A DNA stretch of 64,000 nucleotides from Ornithobacterium rhinotracheale (GTDB taxonomy: Bacteria > Bacteroidota > Bacteroidia > Flavobacteriales > Weeksellaceae), in assembly GCF_004088395.1 (NCBI RefSeq), contig NZ_CP035107.1:1255001-1319000 (forward strand). The letters are read 5' to 3'. This document shows, in pieces, positions 38,401-47,664 of this stretch. The notes beneath the pieces were generated by a model, which was not told where the DNA came from, searched no databases, and saw only the letters and a program-made list of their open reading frames with translations. A program made the translations under genes and the position numbers. Each line of letters opens with the position of its first letter. Position 1 is the first letter of the stretch.

Positions 38401-38796
38401 CAATGCCTGTGCGGTGGTTACGATAATTTGAGTTTTGGTGGAATTAGCCAATTTATTGAGCACCTCGGTACGCAGCACCACATTGGCATTATTGGTCTGT
38501 TCAATCTCGTAGGGACGCCGATGAGACGCTGGAAAATACAACACTTTTTCTTTTCCAAATACGCTTTCCAGCTCGTTGAGCGTGTAGGCAGCTTCCTCGG
38601 TATCGTTAAAGATTAAAAGTATATTTTTCTTGGTTTGATTAAAAACCGCCGCCGCCAAAAGGCTAAAATACGAGCCCACCAAGCCCTTGATTTGCAGATT
38701 GCTATGCACTTGTTTTTCTACAAATTGCACGAGGGAATGCACCAAATCACTGGATTGGTGCTCGTTGTACCACTGTTGGATTGTAATTTCTTTCAA
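35431..38796 (-). CDS. mfd: Transcription-repair coupling factor Mfd
   Basis: About 1121 aa. Removes RNA polymerase stalled at DNA lesions and recruits UvrA. Domains in order: UvrB-homology region (about 25-340), RNA-polymerase-interacting CarD-like domain (QVGDYVTHIDHGVGKFGGLK), DEAD translocase (Walker A CGDVGFGKTEVAVRAAF, DEEH box IVDEEHKFGV), helicase C (SGVDVPNANTM, MRGRVGRSNRKAF) and the C-terminal TRCF domain. Start: the frame is open to 38820 (GTG-ATG), but a TATCTTTG promoter box overlaps those codons, and homologues begin near KEITIQQ, so the TTG at 38796 is preferred. A GC-rich hairpin follows the stop. Confidence 0.94.
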   Translation of the reverse strand: MKEITIQQWYNEHQSSDLVHSLVQFVEKQVHSNLQIKGLVGSYFSLLAAAVFNQTKKNILLIFNDTEEAAYTLNELESVFGKEKVLYFPASHRRPYEIEQTNNANVVLRTEVLNKLANSTKTQIIVTTAQALSEKVVTKKTLNTKTQKIKVGEKLSVEFLNEVLFSYDFHRTDFVTEPGEFSVRGGIVDIFSFSDDQPYRISFFGDEVESIRKFDLESQLSVEKVNSFTVIPNMENKTLTEKRESFLDFLPKNTLIFAKNLILSQDYMAKNFDLAQENFKNLSGEIQHLSPEDLFNTAEEIENQLKNKFLIEFSHQTLFTPVDSFELHQSPQPTFNKQFELLIETLGQQHEQGYKNYIFCSGEKQIQRFEEIFSDMGKQVHFTPVLGTLHEGYIHHDAKICCFTDHQIFERYHRFNLRNKFSKSESITLKELTALQVGDYVTHIDHGVGKFGGLKRIDVNGKMQESIKLIYQDNDVLYVSIHSLHKISKFNGKDGRPPKINKLGSPAWRNLKNKTKRKVKEVAFDLIKLYAKRKMEKGFSFSPDTYLQNELEASFMYEDTPDQLKATEEVKADMESSRSMDRLVCGDVGFGKTEVAVRAAFKAATDGKQVAILVPTTILAFQHYNTFRERLKDFPVRVEYLNRFRTTKEKNAILKDLEAGKIDIIIGTHQLVNNKIKYKDLGLLIVDEEHKFGVSVKDKLKTLRAHLDTLTLTATPIPRTLQFSLMAARDLSVIKTPPPNRQPVQTQIIGLNEEAIRDAVFYEIQRGGQVFVIYNRIAGLQEMAGMLQRLIPEAKIAVGHGQMEGKKLEKILLDFMDGKYDILVSTTIVESGVDVPNANTMLIVDAQNYGLAELHQMRGRVGRSNRKAFCYLITPPLVTLTNEARKRLQAIEQFSDLGSGFNIAMKDLEIRGAGNLLGAEQSGFMAEMGFDTYQKILNEAIEELKYSDDFKDLFNDENQKQQDFVSDFNLDADTEILIPYEYVNSVEERMLLYQRLAEIETPEQLKAYTEELTDRFGAMPAEVEELLQSVELKWEAKKLGIEKIVLKQHQMLCYFISNPQSPFFESENFRKIPAFIAQNPSRCSLQEKKLKGNDFNTLILKISPISSVSAAKECLLAILGT

Positions 38797-38803
38797 AACA
38801 GGA

Positions 38804-38811
38804 CAAAGATA
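38804..38811 (-). promoter_or_regulatory. -7 box at the mfd start
   Basis: On the minus strand TATCTTTG (TAnnTTTG), with TTTG 22 nt further upstream (38834-38837). It overlaps the ATG at 38817 in the longer frame, arguing for the TTG at 38796 and a leaderless message. Confidence 0.45.
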
Positions 38812-38917
38812 CGGCATCACGATTAAAATGCCACAAAATGTCGTGAAAATGATTTTTTCTGCTTTTTTTACTCTGGATTTAAAATTTATTGTTTCACAAC
38901 GAGTAAAAACGAAATAA

Positions 38918-38968
38918 GGTTCGGAATTTTATTTAAAATAAAAAATATGCCAAATTCCGATTTTTTAC
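38918..38968. repeat. REP-like mosaic, copy 3 (partial)
   Basis: Carries TTCGGAATTT, then AAAAAATATGCCAAATTCCG and a T-run, matching the linker of copies at 11101 and 18708. It lies between mfd and azurin; the remainder of the gap is an azurin terminator. Confidence 0.55.
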
Positions 38969-38972
38969 AAAC

Positions 38973-39001
38973 AAAAAAAGGAAGCTTTTTTTGCTTCCTT
39001 T
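38973..39001 (-). terminator. Intrinsic terminator after azurin
   Basis: Minus-strand stem AAAGGAAGC / GCTTCCTTT (38977-38985 with 38993-39001), followed on the minus strand by T7 (38979-38973). Confidence 0.85.
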
Positions 39002-39022
39002 ATAATTATTGTTTTGAGAATT

Positions 39023-39529
39023 TTATTCTACAATTAGCTTACCATGCATCATCACATAGTGCCCTGGGAATGAACAAATGAAATCATACTCGCCTTTGTC
39101 CAACGCGGGGATTTCAATGGTGTCTTCTTCGCCGCCGCCCAAAATGCGTGTGTGTGCAATTACATCATCTTTCATTTCTTGCGGAATAAAATCGGTGTCC
39201 TTTGCTTGGGTAGCAGCTTGCCCGAAGGCATCTACATCGGTTCCTTTTTTAAGCAATACAAAGTTGTGTCCCATGGTTTCTTTGCTTTGCTCTCCCACAT
39301 GTTTTAGAGTGAGTGTAATTGGCTCTCCAGCTTTGGCTTTCAATGTGGTTTTGTTAAACTTCATTTGATCTGTTGCCTCGATACTAAGTTGATTATCTTT
39401 GGCTTCTGGAGCAGCTGCTTCAATCGCTGGTGCGTTGTTTTCTGTTGCTTTTTCGGTACAGCAGCTTTTTTCTTTGCTACAGCTGAACATTACAGCCGCT
39501 GCGCTTAACATTAAAATTATCTTTTTCAT
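39023..39529 (-). CDS. Azurin, lipid-anchored
   Basis: 168 aa blue copper protein for periplasmic electron transfer. A lipoprotein signal ends at FSC (Cys17), and a Cys-containing acidic, Ala/Glu-rich linker (about 18-45) precedes the cupredoxin domain. Copper ligands: His in ETMGHNFVLLK, then Cys, His and Met in CSFPGHYVMMHGKL. It overlaps folA by 4 nt at the end of a TerC-folA-azurin operon. The membrane anchor suggests a role near respiratory complexes (inference). Confidence 0.94.
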   Translation of the reverse strand: MKKIILMLSAAAVMFSCSKEKSCCTEKATENNAPAIEAAAPEAKDNQLSIEATDQMKFNKTTLKAKAGEPITLTLKHVGEQSKETMGHNFVLLKKGTDVDAFGQAATQAKDTDFIPQEMKDDVIAHTRILGGGEEDTIEIPALDKGEYDFICSFPGHYVMMHGKLIVE

Positions 39530-40026
39530 ATTATTTTTTTATAAGTTTCAAAAGTTAGTTTTATACCTTTTTCCGTTGTTAAATCTTTAGCTTTTATTCG
39601 TTCAAATTGAGTGGCATCAATGGCTGGAAAATGCGTATCTCCTTCATAAGTTTCATGAATTCTAGTGATTTCTATTTCGTCGATTAAATCCATGGTTTGG
39701 CGATAAATATTGCCACCACCTATCACATGAGCTTTTTCTGTGTCCAAACTTTTTGCAGTGGCTACGGCTTCCTCCAAGCTAGTTACCCAAATTACTTGTT
39801 CTGTATTCGGTTTTGGGTAGCGGGAAAGCACAATGTGCACACGATTGGGCAATGGTTTTGGAAAAGATTCAAAGGTTTTTCGCCCCATAATCATGGGGTG
39901 CCCCATGGTTACTTTTTTGAAGTGTTTTAAATCTTCTGGGATATGCCAAATGAGCCCGCCGTCTTTGCCAATCACATTGTTTTCTGCCACGGCAACCACA
40001 CTGATGAGTTTAAACTTTTGTTGCAT
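39526..40026 (-). CDS. folA: Dihydrofolate reductase FolA
   Basis: 166 aa. Reduces dihydrofolate with NADPH. Substrate and cofactor blocks: VAVAENNVIGKDGGLIWHIP (the usual catalytic Asp27 region is represented by the later HIPEDLKHFK), MIMGRKTFESFPKPLPNR and VIGGGNIY. Overlaps TerC (17 nt) and azurin (4 nt), so three genes share one transcript. Confidence 0.95.
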   Translation of the reverse strand: MQQKFKLISVVAVAENNVIGKDGGLIWHIPEDLKHFKKVTMGHPMIMGRKTFESFPKPLPNRVHIVLSRYPKPNTEQVIWVTSLEEAVATAKSLDTEKAHVIGGGNIYRQTMDLIDEIEITRIHETYEGDTHFPAIDATQFERIKAKDLTTEKGIKLTFETYKKII

Positions 40027-40975
40027 TTTTTTCTGCTTTAAGAGATACGATAATTCCCACCAATATACTCACAAAAATCACGCTCAACGAGAACCATTCA
40101 GGGATTTCGATATGGTGAATGAGTAGCATTTTGACACCAATGTAGAACAAAATTACGATTACACTATATTTTAAGTATTTAAATCTTTCAAGCATATTGG
40201 CTAAGAAAAAGTACATAGAACGCAAACCTAATGTGGCAAAGATCGTAGCACAGAACACAATCAAAGAATCCTGCGAAATGGCTAAAATCGCGGGAATGCT
40301 ATCCACGGCAAAAAGCAAATCAGTAAGCTCAATAATCACCAAGGCTCCAAACAATGGTGTGGCTACTTTTACACCATTTTCTATGGTGAAAAATTTATTT
40401 CCGTCAAGATTTTGGCTCATTTTTAAATGCTTATGCATAAATCTATCTAGAGCAGAAGTTTCTTCTTCTATTTCCTCATTATTATTGATTTCCTCCCACA
40501 ACATTTTCACCGCAGTGAAAAGTAAAAATACACCGAATACATAAACAATCCAGCTTACTTTATTGAACAACACAACGCCCACAGCAATCATAATCCCACG
40601 GAATACTATTGCCCCGATAATCCCCCAAAATAGCGCTTTGTGCTGATATTTTAAAGGAATTTTATACGATGTAAAAATCATTGCAATCACAAATAAATTA
40701 TCAACACTTAAAGAAAGCTCAATCAAATATCCCGTGATGTACTTTACCGCTGCCCGATACGGCGTCAAATGCGTGGGATTGTGCACCAAATCGTTTTTGT
40801 AAATTAAATAAAGTACGCCCGAGAATCCCATGGCTATCGCAATCCAGAAAAGGGTTTCTATAGCGGTTTTCTTGTGCGAAATATCTTCGTTTTTGTGTAA
40901 TACCAAAAGATCAAAAGCTAATAGACCTGCTATAAAAATAAACAAGCAAATCCATACAATTAAATTAAAATCCAT
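40010..40975 (-). CDS. TerC/Alx family integral membrane protein
   Basis: 321 aa, about nine hydrophobic segments. Family motifs are ELSLSVDNLFVIAMIF (conserved Asp-Asn) and the symmetric LLFAVDSIPAILAISQD, thought to bind or export metal ions such as Mn. A charged cytoplasmic loop (NNNEEIEEETSALDRFMHKH) separates the two halves. Length fits the Alx-type branch. First gene of the TerC-folA-azurin unit. Confidence 0.93.
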   Translation of the reverse strand: MDFNLIVWICLFIFIAGLLAFDLLVLHKNEDISHKKTAIETLFWIAIAMGFSGVLYLIYKNDLVHNPTHLTPYRAAVKYITGYLIELSLSVDNLFVIAMIFTSYKIPLKYQHKALFWGIIGAIVFRGIMIAVGVVLFNKVSWIVYVFGVFLLFTAVKMLWEEINNNEEIEEETSALDRFMHKHLKMSQNLDGNKFFTIENGVKVATPLFGALVIIELTDLLFAVDSIPAILAISQDSLIVFCATIFATLGLRSMYFFLANMLERFKYLKYSVIVILFYIGVKMLLIHHIEIPEWFSLSVIFVSILVGIIVSLKAEKNATKV

Positions 40976-41012
40976 TCAAATGTTTTTAAAATAAAAAGTT
41001 TTTTTTAATTGA

Positions 41013-41537
41013 TTACATAGATAAAACTACCCCAGCAAATGGTCTTACGGCAGAAGAGAAAATACTTTCATTTTCTTTGTACAATACATTGTACATCACT
41101 CCCGCACGGAAGGATATGCGGCCACTGCTCTGGTAGCCCCCACCTAGCCACAGCGCGGATTCGCTGATGTTAAACTTGGCATCGGTAGGCTTGTGCAGTT
41201 GCTCGCCTGTGTAGTACTCATAATGCGCGCGCCCGAAAAACTGCGGCACAAACATATAGTTTACATACGGCCCCACGGAGAGTAGAGAGCTTCTGTAATA
41301 ATCATTCTTGTTATACTGATAGCCCAAAGTGGCACCCGCTTCTAGCCCACTGCCTAAATCATAGCCCAGCGAGGGCGATACGGCTACGCCTACATAACTA
41401 TGATTGCCAAAACTAAGCCCCGCGCCCATTCCTAAACGCCAGCGATTGGGCTGTGTGGCTTGCTCCTGCTTGTGAAACTGCGCTTGGCCTGATAGCATTC
41501 CTAATGCTACGGCCATTGTAAATAAAATATTTTTCAT
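41013..41537 (-). CDS. Small outer-membrane beta-barrel protein
   Basis: 174 aa with a signal peptide ending SGQA. The mature part has alternating amphipathic strands (LGMGAGLSFGNHSYVGVAVS, LGYDLGSGLEAGATLGYQ, ISFRAGVMYNVLY), ending in FAGVVLSM with hydrophobic last residues, as in 8-stranded barrels. Family and ligand not recognised. Confidence 0.78.
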   Translation of the reverse strand: MKNILFTMAVALGMLSGQAQFHKQEQATQPNRWRLGMGAGLSFGNHSYVGVAVSPSLGYDLGSGLEAGATLGYQYNKNDYYRSSLLSVGPYVNYMFVPQFFGRAHYEYYTGEQLHKPTDAKFNISESALWLGGGYQSSGRISFRAGVMYNVLYKENESIFSSAVRPFAGVVLSM

Positions 41538-41554
41538 AATTAAAATTTTTCAAT

Positions 41555-41562
41555 TAAATTTG
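41555..41562 (+). promoter_or_regulatory. Candidate -7 box of the RelA/SpoT gene
   Basis: TAAATTTG (TAnnTTTG) 25 nt before the ATG at 41588. Confidence 0.45.
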
Positions 41563-41587
41563 AATGCCCCAAAAGTAAGAAAATTAA

Positions 41588-43789
41588 ATGACTCCAGAAC
41601 AAGCTCAAGCCGAAATTCAAGAAATCGCCATGCGATACAAGGATATGTTGAGAAATACATATCGCCATTTGTCTGACAAGGATAAATTGGTCATACGCAA
41701 GGCTTTTGACCTCGCTATGGACGCGCACAAGCACCAGCGACGCAAAAGCGGTGAACCTTACATATTCCACCCTATTGCCGTGGCACAAATCGTGGCAGAC
41801 GAAATCGGGCTAGGCGCTACGAGCATTAGCTGCGCCCTGATGCACGATGTGGTGGAAGATACCGACTATACGCTGGAAGATATTGATAAACTCTTTGGTG
41901 CTAAATTTGCCAAAATCATAGATGGGCTCACCAAAATTTCGGTTCTAAACGACCAAGAGCTTTCCATTCAGTCTGAAAACTTTAGAAAACTTTTGCTCAC
42001 CCTGTCTGAAGATGTGCGTGTGATTTTAATCAAAATCGCCGACCGCCTGCACAATATGCGCACCCTCGAATCTATGTCCCAGAGCAAGCAAATGAAAATC
42101 GCCTCCGAGACTATCTTTATCTACGCTCCGCTAGCACACCGAATGGGGCTATACAATATTAAAAGTGAACTAGAAGATTTAAGCTTAAAATATACCAAGC
42201 CCGAAGAATACTACGAAATTGCTAATAAATTAAAAGCCGAGGAAGAGGATAGAAATAAATATGTAGAGGATTTTAAAAACGCTATCTCTGAGAAATTAGA
42301 CGAGGAAGGCCTAAACTATGAAATTAAAGGCCGCGCCAAGTCTATTTTCTCGATCAACAAAAAGATGAAAAGCCAAAATGTAGCTTTTGAGGAGATTTTT
42401 GACAAATTTGCCATTCGCATCATTTATAAATCCGATCTTAAGAACGAGAAATTCATCGCTTGGAAAATCTACTCCCTCATTACCGCCATTTATAAGCCCA
42501 ACCCCGCCCGCCTTAGAGACTGGATTACGCTGCCTAAATCCACGGGCTATGAGTCTCTACACATCACCGTGATGGGCCCTGGCGGAAAGTGGGTGGAAGT
42601 GCAAATACGATCGGAGCGAATGGACGAAATTGCCGAAAAAGGGATTGCTGCACACTACAAATACAAGGAAAACTATAAACTCGAGGATTCCAAAGTTGAA
42701 GAATGGATTGCACAAGTGCGCGAGGTGATAGAGAATCAGCGAAATAGTAATACCTCCGAGTTTATTGATAATTTTAGGCTCAATCTTTATACCAAGGATA
42801 TTTTTGTCTTTACGCCCAAAGGCGAGGTAATGTCCCTGCCCAAAGGCTCCTGCCCGATTGATTTTGCCTACGCCATTCACACCAAACTGGGCGATAGGTG
42901 CCTAGGGGCTAAAATCAACGGAAAACTCTGCCCCCTAAGCTATGAATTAAATAATGGCGACCAAATCGAAATTATCGCCTCCCAAAATCAGCGCCCCAAA
43001 GCCGATTGGCTCGATTATGTAAAAACGGGGCGTGCGCGTACCAAGATTAAAGCCTCGCTCAATGCTGAGCGCCGCGAAAAATCAGAGGAAGGCCGCGAAA
43101 TTCTGGAAAAAAAATTGCGCCACCTGCGCCTCTCGCTCGATGAGAATATGGTAAATGAACTGCAAGCTTTCTTTAATGAAAAAAATTCGCAAGATTTATT
43201 TTTCCATGTGCAAAATGGCATAATCGCTAACCAAGATTTAAAACGATTTGCTGATAAGAAAACAGGGGTTACCAGTTTCCTAAACCGATTTAAAACACGA
43301 AGCGGTAATAAGAAAAACATCGTTGCCCCTCAGCATCTGGACCAAGTGGTTTTCGGCGAGGAAGAAAAAAAATTGGACTACACCTTGGCCAATTGCTGTG
43401 GCCCAATCCCAGGGGACGAGGTGTTTGGCTTCATCACTGTGAACCGAGGAATTAAAGTGCATAAAAAGACTTGCCCCAATGCCATAGAATTGCGCGCTAA
43501 TTACTCCTACCGAGTGCTGGAAGCTAAGTGGATAGACTCCTCCCGCCGTGAGTACAAAACCGCTATCCAAGTGCAAGGGCTTGACCGCCACGGAATGCTC
43601 AACGACATTACCAACTGCCTCTCAAAACAGAATAATGTGGAGATGAAAAGTGTAGTGATTAAAGCAGAGGGCGGTATGATGATAGGCGATATAGAAATCA
43701 TCATTAATCATAAAAATCAGCTGGAAAATATTTTGTCTGAATTGAGAAAAATTGAGGGGATAAATAAAGTGAAAAGAAGCCAAGATTAA
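41588..43789 (+). CDS. Bifunctional RelA/SpoT (p)ppGpp synthetase/hydrolase
   Basis: 733 aa long-form RSH enzyme of the stringent response. The HD hydrolase domain (about 45-195) has HPIAVAQIVADEIGLG and LMHDVVEDTDYT, so hydrolysis should be active. The synthetase domain (about 240-360) has GRAKSIFSINKKM, FAIRIIY and GYESLHITV. TGS (about 395-455: VFTPKGEVMSLPKG), a Cys-rich/zinc-finger region (YTLANCCGPIPGDEVFG, about 595) and a C-terminal ACT domain (about 655-730) follow. As the only long RSH visible here it may do both reactions. Confidence 0.96.
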   Translation: MTPEQAQAEIQEIAMRYKDMLRNTYRHLSDKDKLVIRKAFDLAMDAHKHQRRKSGEPYIFHPIAVAQIVADEIGLGATSISCALMHDVVEDTDYTLEDIDKLFGAKFAKIIDGLTKISVLNDQELSIQSENFRKLLLTLSEDVRVILIKIADRLHNMRTLESMSQSKQMKIASETIFIYAPLAHRMGLYNIKSELEDLSLKYTKPEEYYEIANKLKAEEEDRNKYVEDFKNAISEKLDEEGLNYEIKGRAKSIFSINKKMKSQNVAFEEIFDKFAIRIIYKSDLKNEKFIAWKIYSLITAIYKPNPARLRDWITLPKSTGYESLHITVMGPGGKWVEVQIRSERMDEIAEKGIAAHYKYKENYKLEDSKVEEWIAQVREVIENQRNSNTSEFIDNFRLNLYTKDIFVFTPKGEVMSLPKGSCPIDFAYAIHTKLGDRCLGAKINGKLCPLSYELNNGDQIEIIASQNQRPKADWLDYVKTGRARTKIKASLNAERREKSEEGREILEKKLRHLRLSLDENMVNELQAFFNEKNSQDLFFHVQNGIIANQDLKRFADKKTGVTSFLNRFKTRSGNKKNIVAPQHLDQVVFGEEEKKLDYTLANCCGPIPGDEVFGFITVNRGIKVHKKTCPNAIELRANYSYRVLEAKWIDSSRREYKTAIQVQGLDRHGMLNDITNCLSKQNNVEMKSVVIKAEGGMMIGDIEIIINHKNQLENILSELRKIEGINKVKRSQD

Positions 43790-43801
43790 TTTTAATTTTT
43801 T

Positions 43802-43809
43802 TATTTTTG
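43802..43809 (+). promoter_or_regulatory. Candidate -7 box of fur
   Basis: TATTTTTG (TAnnTTTG) 29 nt before the ATG at 43839, in the 49-nt gap after the RSH gene. Confidence 0.45.
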
Positions 43810-43838
43810 TTCCCCATAAGTCATTAGAGAATTAAGAA

Positions 43839-44294
43839 ATGGAAGAAAACACACCGCAGAAATCTAATCTAGATATTGTAAAAGAAGTGCTTACACACTT
43901 TTTGGACGAGCACAAACATCGCAAGACACCTGAACGCTATGCTATTTTAGAGGAAATTTATAGCACAGAAGACCACTTTGATATTGATGAGCTGTATATG
44001 AAAATGAAGGAGAAAAAATACCGCGTGAGCCGTGCCACCCTTTACAATACCATAGAGCTCCTGATGGATGCAAAGCTGGTGCGCAAACATCTCTTTGGCG
44101 ATTCGCTACAAGCCCGATACGAGAAATGCTACTTCGATAAGCAGCACGACCATGTTTTGCTCACCGATACGGGAGAGGTTTTAGAATTTTGCGACCCTAG
44201 AATACAATCAATCAAAAATACGATAGAAGAAGTTTTTGACATTACTATTGAAACGCATTCCCTTTACTTTTATGGCAAACGCAACCCTAAATAA
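43839..44294 (+). CDS. fur: Fur-family transcriptional regulator
   Basis: 151 aa. The winged-helix DNA-binding domain (about 10-90) contains [14 protein letters not shown] and the recognition helix [15 protein letters not shown]. The dimerisation/metal half has the His cluster [19 protein letters not shown], but the structural-zinc CxxC pair of many Fur proteins is missing (TDTG in its place), as seen in other Bacteroidota Fur proteins. Probably an iron-responsive repressor. The OstA-like gene starts 23 nt before its stop. Confidence 0.92.
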   Translation: MEENTPQKSNLDIVKEVLTHFLDEHKHRKTPERYAILEEIYSTEDHFDIDELYMKMKEKKYRVSRATLYNTIELLMDAKLVRKHLFGDSLQARYEKCYFDKQHDHVLLTDTGEVLEFCDPRIQSIKNTIEEVFDITIETHSLYFYGKRNPK

Positions 44295-45927
44295 GAAGCC
44301 GCTATTTAGCCTACTTTTAGTCTTATTATTCAGTTCGCTTGTTTTAGCCCAAAAGAAAACAAGCAAAAAGGAAATGATAAAACTTGTGAATGCCGAGAAA
44401 ATACAAAGAGTTCCCGAAAAGTACAACGGGAATTTATTGTTTTCTGGCAATGTGGTCTTTGAGCATAAAGGGGCAATACTCAGGGCTGATAGTGCCGTGT
44501 TTTACCAGCAGGAAAACTATTTTGAGGCGTTCTCCAATGTGCAAATTAACAATCAAAAATACAACATCACCGCGGGCTATGTGCAATACAACGGAAATAC
44601 CGAAACGGCCGTGGCTGAAAAGTATGTGGTGCTAAGAGATGATAAACAAACGCTTTACACCGATAGGCTGGACTACGACCGAAAAAGTAATAAAGCCTAC
44701 TACACCACTGGCGGAACTATTGTGAGCAAAGACAGCAAAATTACAAGCCAATCTGGCGAATATGATATCTCTACTAAAACAAATACCTTTGATGGCAATG
44801 TAATCATAGATAATGCCGATTACTACATCGATGGCGATAATGTAAAATACAACAGCGGTGAAGGGCTGGTGCAATTCCTAGGTAAAACCACGATTCAGAA
44901 TAAAAAAAATAGAGGGCAATACATCAAGACCACGCGCGGCTCCTACCATTTAAACAAAAAAGAGGCCTTTCTGAAAGACCGCTCCACCGTTTATAGCGAT
45001 AAAAAATCCATCACCGCAGATGATTTGTACTACAATCAATTAACAGGACAAGGCGAAGGCAAAGGCAATGTGCTCCTAGACGACCCACTGGAACGGAGAT
45101 TTATAAAAGGCGAAATTGCTAAATTCTATAAAGAATTAGATTCTGCCTTTGTAACTCAAAATGCCCTCGCGGTGCGCGCCTTTGAAAACGATAGCCTATA
45201 CCTGCACGCCGATACCCTACTCGCTACCAAGCGCGATAGTATGGGGCTTGTGCGCGCCTTTCATAATGCTAAATTCTTCAAATCCAATGCACAAGGAAAA
45301 AGCGATTCCATTGTCTATTCCGAAAAAACATCTAGCATAGGGCTTTTTAAGGAGCCCATCCTGTGGAGCGATGCGAAGCAAATCACGGGCGATACCATTC
45401 TAGTGTTCATCAATACCCAATACGAGCAATTGGACTCTATCCAAGTGCGTGGCAATGCCTTTGCTATGGCACAAAGAGACTCGCTCTACCCTAAGGATTT
45501 TAATCAAATAAAATCTAAAAATATGACTGCCCTTTTTAGAAATGATTCCATCGAATGGGTGCAGGCCTTTGGCAATGCGCAATCTACGCTCTTTCTTGAA
45601 GATGAAGATGAAAAAACGATGCGGAAAGAATTACTAGGCATCAATCGTTCCGATTGTGGGATTATAGAGGCTACTTTCGAAGACCGAAAAATGGAAATCA
45701 TCTCTTGCAAAATAGGACAGCTATCTAAACTATACCCTCCAACTGAACTCCCTGAAAATGAACAATACCTCCCAGGATTCCTTTGGCGTGGCAAGGAGAG
45801 ATTTAAGCGCTGGCAAGACATCATGAACGACTCTCCCACTCCACCCGAACAAGAACCAGAAAAGAATCAAGAACCAAAAGTTATTCTAAAAAAAGAAGAA
45901 CAAGATGATGCAAATTCCAAGCAATAG
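44272..45927 (+). CDS. OstA-like (LptA/LptD N-domain) protein
   Basis: 551 aa from the ATG at 44272, which gives a clean signal peptide ([16 protein letters not shown] to VLAQ); an upstream TTG at 44236 is less likely. The mature part is a run of OstA-like beta-jellyroll repeats: [27 protein letters not shown]-type strands, [20 protein letters not shown] and [12 protein letters not shown]. This Bacteroidota family probably takes part in periplasmic LPS transport. The C-terminus is Glu/Pro/Lys-rich. It overlaps both fur (23 nt) and mscS (23 nt). Confidence 0.88.
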   Translation: MANATLNKKPLFSLLLVLLFSSLVLAQKKTSKKEMIKLVNAEKIQRVPEKYNGNLLFSGNVVFEHKGAILRADSAVFYQQENYFEAFSNVQINNQKYNITAGYVQYNGNTETAVAEKYVVLRDDKQTLYTDRLDYDRKSNKAYYTTGGTIVSKDSKITSQSGEYDISTKTNTFDGNVIIDNADYYIDGDNVKYNSGEGLVQFLGKTTIQNKKNRGQYIKTTRGSYHLNKKEAFLKDRSTVYSDKKSITADDLYYNQLTGQGEGKGNVLLDDPLERRFIKGEIAKFYKELDSAFVTQNALAVRAFENDSLYLHADTLLATKRDSMGLVRAFHNAKFFKSNAQGKSDSIVYSEKTSSIGLFKEPILWSDAKQITGDTILVFINTQYEQLDSIQVRGNAFAMAQRDSLYPKDFNQIKSKNMTALFRNDSIEWVQAFGNAQSTLFLEDEDEKTMRKELLGINRSDCGIIEATFEDRKMEIISCKIGQLSKLYPPTELPENEQYLPGFLWRGKERFKRWQDIMNDSPTPPEQEPEKNQEPKVILKKEEQDDANSKQ

Positions 45928-47239
45928 CAATTCTATTTTTGATGATTTTTATGATTGGCTACATCAAGCATTGTTGGAACTTGGGTTTCAAAATGATTTC
46001 AATCGCTATGCTGTTGTTTTAACTCTTTTCGTTATTCTATTTGTAATTGTTGCCGTTGTTCTTTATGTCGTTCGATTTATACTGCGTGGCGTCATGGAAC
46101 AAATGGTAAAACGAACTAATCTTCAAATTTTTAAATATTTAAGAAAACATTATTTTCCTCACAATGTAGCTTTATTAGCCCCTGTACCAATTATACTAAG
46201 TGCTATTCCTTTTGTGTTTAGAGATTTTCATGCACTACACAAAATCGCAGAAAAATTAGTTCAGGTTTATATCATATTTGTGATTATCAGGATTGTAATG
46301 TCTGTCATAAAATCCTTCTTTGATATACTACGAGAGCGGCCTGCCTTTAAATACAAACCTATGTCCAGCTGGAGCCAAGTGATTCATATCATTTTCCTAT
46401 TCATTGGATGTATTTTCTCCTACATGATTATCACAGGAAACGACATCACAACCCTCGCAGGAGTTCTAGGGGCAACATCGGCGGTTTTATTATTAATTTT
46501 CAAGGATACAATTATGGGCTTTGTAGCAAGTATCACGGTGGCTACCAACGACATGGTGCGACTTGGCGACTGGATTACGATGCCAGAATACAACGCAGAT
46601 GGCGATGTGATAGAGATAAATCTGAATACTGTGAAAGTCCAGAATTTTGACAAAACGATTACAACAATTCCTACTTACAAATTGATTCAAAATTCGTTTC
46701 AGAACTGGCGCGGAATGGAGAATTCGGGAGGTAGAAGGATTAAACGATCGATTAATATCATTCAATCTACGGTGCGATTTATTCCTGAAAAGGAATTAGA
46801 AAAATTTTTGAAAATTCAGGGGATTAAAGACTACATCATCGAAAGACAGAACGAGATTAATCAATTCAATACTGAAAATAATGCCGATAAGAATTTCCTT
46901 GTAAATGGTAGAAATTTCACCAACTTGGGGCTTTTTAGAAAATATGTGGAAATCTACTTGAACAATCACCCTCGCATCGATCATTCTAAAACGCAACTGG
47001 TACGCCAGCTCGCACCTACCTCAAAGGGAATTCCTGTGGAGATTTATGCCTTTACCAATACCACGATTTGGCGTGAATACGAAGAAATTCAATCCGATAT
47101 TTTTGATCATTTAATCGCGGCAATTAAATATTTTGATTTAAAAATATTTGAAGATTTACACAACAAGATTGATCATTCGGTGGCTCAAGATACTTTTGAT
47201 CAGTTTGATTTCTTTAATCAAGAAAGTAAGTTAAAATAA
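45905..47239 (+). CDS. MscS-family mechanosensitive channel
   Basis: 444 aa. Several N-terminal hydrophobic helices (about 30-190) precede the pore-lining and beta domain: LAGVLGATSAVLLLIFKDTI, MGFVASITVATNDMVRLGDW, then VQNFDKTITTIPTYKLIQNS. A long C-terminal cytoplasmic part follows. It resembles the larger YbdG-type subgroup, with its RGMENSGGRRIKRSI segment. Two consecutive ATG codons at the start; overlaps the upstream gene. Confidence 0.92.
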   Translation: MMQIPSNSNSIFDDFYDWLHQALLELGFQNDFNRYAVVLTLFVILFVIVAVVLYVVRFILRGVMEQMVKRTNLQIFKYLRKHYFPHNVALLAPVPIILSAIPFVFRDFHALHKIAEKLVQVYIIFVIIRIVMSVIKSFFDILRERPAFKYKPMSSWSQVIHIIFLFIGCIFSYMIITGNDITTLAGVLGATSAVLLLIFKDTIMGFVASITVATNDMVRLGDWITMPEYNADGDVIEINLNTVKVQNFDKTITTIPTYKLIQNSFQNWRGMENSGGRRIKRSINIIQSTVRFIPEKELEKFLKIQGIKDYIIERQNEINQFNTENNADKNFLVNGRNFTNLGLFRKYVEIYLNNHPRIDHSKTQLVRQLAPTSKGIPVEIYAFTNTTIWREYEEIQSDIFDHLIAAIKYFDLKIFEDLHNKIDHSVAQDTFDQFDFFNQESKLK

Positions 47240-47257
47240 ATCTTTAAAAGTAATAAA

Positions 47258-47296
47258 AAAAGCTTTCTTTTCTCGGCGAAAAGAAAGCTTTTATTT
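47258..47296. terminator. Bidirectional terminator between mscS and the holin-like gene
   Basis: 15-bp perfect stem AAAAGCTTTCTTTTC (47258-47272) with 47278-47292, loop TCGGC, A-run before and T-rich stretch after. Confidence 0.88.
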
Positions 47297-47319
47297 TTTC
47301 ATAAACAATGCCTACTCAA

Positions 47320-47664
47320 TTAGCCATTAATCCCCAAAATGGAGTTTACAAATGCCGTAAGCACTGATAAGATTAAGCTGAACAACATTGCCCACCAGAA
47401 TCCATCGACACTAAATCCGCTAATTAATGCACTGCACAGCAGAATAATTACCGCATTGATTACTAATAAAAATAAGCCCAAAGTGAGCACTGTGAGCGGA
47501 AAACTGAAAAAGCTCAAAACTGGTTTTACTGTAACGCTCAAAAGCCCCAAAACTATTGAGAAAACAATTGCTGTCCCAAAACTATTGATATGGACTCCGC
47601 TCAAGTTGTTGGCTAAAAAATAGGCCACAGCCGAAGTAACTAGTAAATTAATAATTAAATTCAT
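47320..47664 (-). CDS. Phage-holin superfamily IV-like membrane protein (PF04020)
   Basis: 114 aa, four hydrophobic helices. Typical blocks: NLSGVHINSFGTAIVFSIVL, GLLSVTVKPVLSFFSFPLTV, LTLGLFLLVINAVIILLCS and the C-terminal FVNSILG. These chromosomal proteins are widespread and not evidence of a prophage; function unknown. Its ATG overlaps the SUFU-gene stop by 4 nt. Confidence 0.88.
   Translation of the reverse strand: MNLIINLLVTSAVAYFLANNLSGVHINSFGTAIVFSIVLGLLSVTVKPVLSFFSFPLTVLTLGLFLLVINAVIILLCSALISGFSVDGFWWAMLFSLILSVLTAFVNSILGING

Noticed and set aside
47320-47664. Holin-like gene as evidence of a prophage
   Set aside because: PF04020-type proteins are common chromosomal genes and no other phage gene is present.
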